A stretch of DNA of 64,000 nt. Origin: CAZBWS01 sp964495705 (GTDB lineage: Bacteria > Pseudomonadota > Gammaproteobacteria > HTCC5015). A program made the position numbers and the translations under genes. The notes beneath the pieces are model-generated. The model did not search any database, was not told the DNA's origin, and saw only the letters and a list, made by a program, of their open reading frames with translations. The stretch's first letter is position 1; each line of letters opens with the position of its first letter. This document shows, piece by piece, positions 63,522 through 64,000 of the stretch. The DNA lies in NCBI GenBank assembly GCA_964495705.1, contig CAZBWS010000007.1, positions 1 through 64,000 on the forward strand. Direction: 5' to 3'.

Positions 63522-64000
63522 TAATAGACCCTCATCTGACCTTTTAATATGCCTTGGATTTGTACCTGATCTGCTGGGTACAACATCGGCTGCATAGTGC
63601 TGTTAGCGGGAATTAGCTTGATCTGATTACCTGCGGTGTACTCTATCGTTTTTAAGGTCACATCCTGCCCTTCAACCAAAGCGACAACAATGTCATAGTT
63701 ATTCGCTGTATTGGCCGATTCAATAACCACCCAATCTCCGTCATAGATGCCTTCGTCAATCATAGACTCGCCCTTCACTTTTAAGGCATAGCGATTTGAT
63801 CCTGCGAAGATATGGTTGAGGTCGAGGCTGTCTTCGTTGGCAACTGCCTCTATGGGTTGACCGGCAGCGATAGAACCTAACAAGGGAATACAACCCGGAG
63901 CAATATCATCTTGAGCAATAATGCGGATACCTCGGTGACGACCGGTTTTCTCGATCATACCCGCCTCTTCTAAAGCGGCGATATAACGATGTACAACACC
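63521..64000 (-). CDS. lexA: LexA repressor, partial at window edge
   Basis: The frame is open to the window end, reading GVVHRYIAALEEAGMIEKTGRHRGIRI, the end of the helix-turn-helix domain. The visible peptidase part has the self-cleavage site IAAGQP (Ala-Gly), the catalytic Ser in KGESM and Lys in VTLKTIEY. Only the C-terminal 159 codons are present; the start is outside. It should repress its own operon with the ImuB-like gene. An exact repeat copy is at 63921. Confidence 0.92.
   Translation of the reverse strand, partial: GVVHRYIAALEEAGMIEKTGRHRGIRIIAQDDIAPGCIPLLGSIAAGQPIEAVANEDSLDLNHIFAGSNRYALKVKGESMIDEGIYDGDWVVIESANTANNYDIVVALVEGQDVTLKTIEYTAGNQIKLIPANSTMQPMLYPADQVQIQGILKGQMRVY
63921..63929 (+). 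repeat. Repeated 9-mer ATGCGGATA
   Basis: Exact 9-mer in lexA where the conserved GIRI codons lie, so selection on the protein could contribute. Confidence 0.55.

Noticed and set aside
4873..63929. The ATGCGGATA repeat as KOPS, Chi or another replication-polar site
   Set aside because: Such sites are strongly skewed to one strand of a replichore; here orientation is 11 to 10 over 64 kb.
4873..63929. The repeat as a shared protein motif or codon-bias effect
   Set aside because: Copies are read in three frames with different peptides and several lie outside genes.

Overview
The window (about 45% GC by eye) reads as the chromosome of a free-living, probably marine gammaproteobacterium of the broad Pseudomonadales/Cellvibrionales type. 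Evidence is the gene order shared with Pseudomonas-like genomes (lolC-lolD, DUF2062, comEC, exbB-exbD, msbA, lpxK, ycaR, kdsB; mfd-csiV with nagZ and the methylthioinosine phosphorylase nearby; pyrG-kdsA-eno-ftsB-ispD-ispF; dnaE-accA-tilS) and the TgpA/MoxR/DUF58 set. I cannot name the species.

Layout. 0.1-8.9 kb (minus): a three-gene accessory cluster of a 1897-residue repeat protein with a c-type heme motif and a sorting-type tail, a small outer-membrane beta-barrel, and a three-heme lipoprotein. 9.0-10.3 kb (plus): two tandem Tat-exported FecR-domain proteins. 10.4-20.1 kb: a secreted TPR protein and a giant propeller/TPR/transglutaminase protein (minus), divergent from moxR-DUF58-tgpA (plus). 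20.1 kb: tRNA-Ser(GGA). 20.3-29.0 kb (minus): metallophosphoesterase, ribA, then the lipid A/LPS and envelope operon kdsB-ycaR-lpxK-msbA-exbD-exbB and the DNA-uptake channel comEC. 29.0-30.8 kb (plus): three membrane proteins. 30.8-34.9 kb (minus): methyltransferase, lolD, lolC, sfsA. 35.1-37.0 kb (plus): small exported proteins and a degenerate agmatine-deiminase-like gene. 37.1-43.7 kb: repeat lipoprotein (minus), then mfd, csiV and a lipoprotein (plus). 43.7-64.0 kb: a long minus-strand run of housekeeping genes ending at a partial lexA with an ImuB-like gene beside dnaE.

Main discovery. The 9-mer ATGCGGATA (or its complement) occurs 21 times by my reading, where about 0.5 is expected by chance in equal-base DNA. 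Eleven copies extend to the 13-mer ATGCGGATAGSCT (chance expectation about 0.004). Copies are scattered on both strands (11 and 10), in all reading frames and between genes, and one inverted pair forms a transcription terminator. This is the signature of a DNA uptake sequence for natural transformation, as known in Neisseriaceae and Pasteurellaceae, but in a word I do not recognise. comEC is in the window and itself carries a copy.

Other points of interest are a 32-bp perfect palindrome inside the degenerate deiminase gene, a REP-like inverted pair between eno and kdsA, an N-terminally short ImuB-like protein in an operon with lexA, and a giant transglutaminase-like protein divergent from the TgpA operon.
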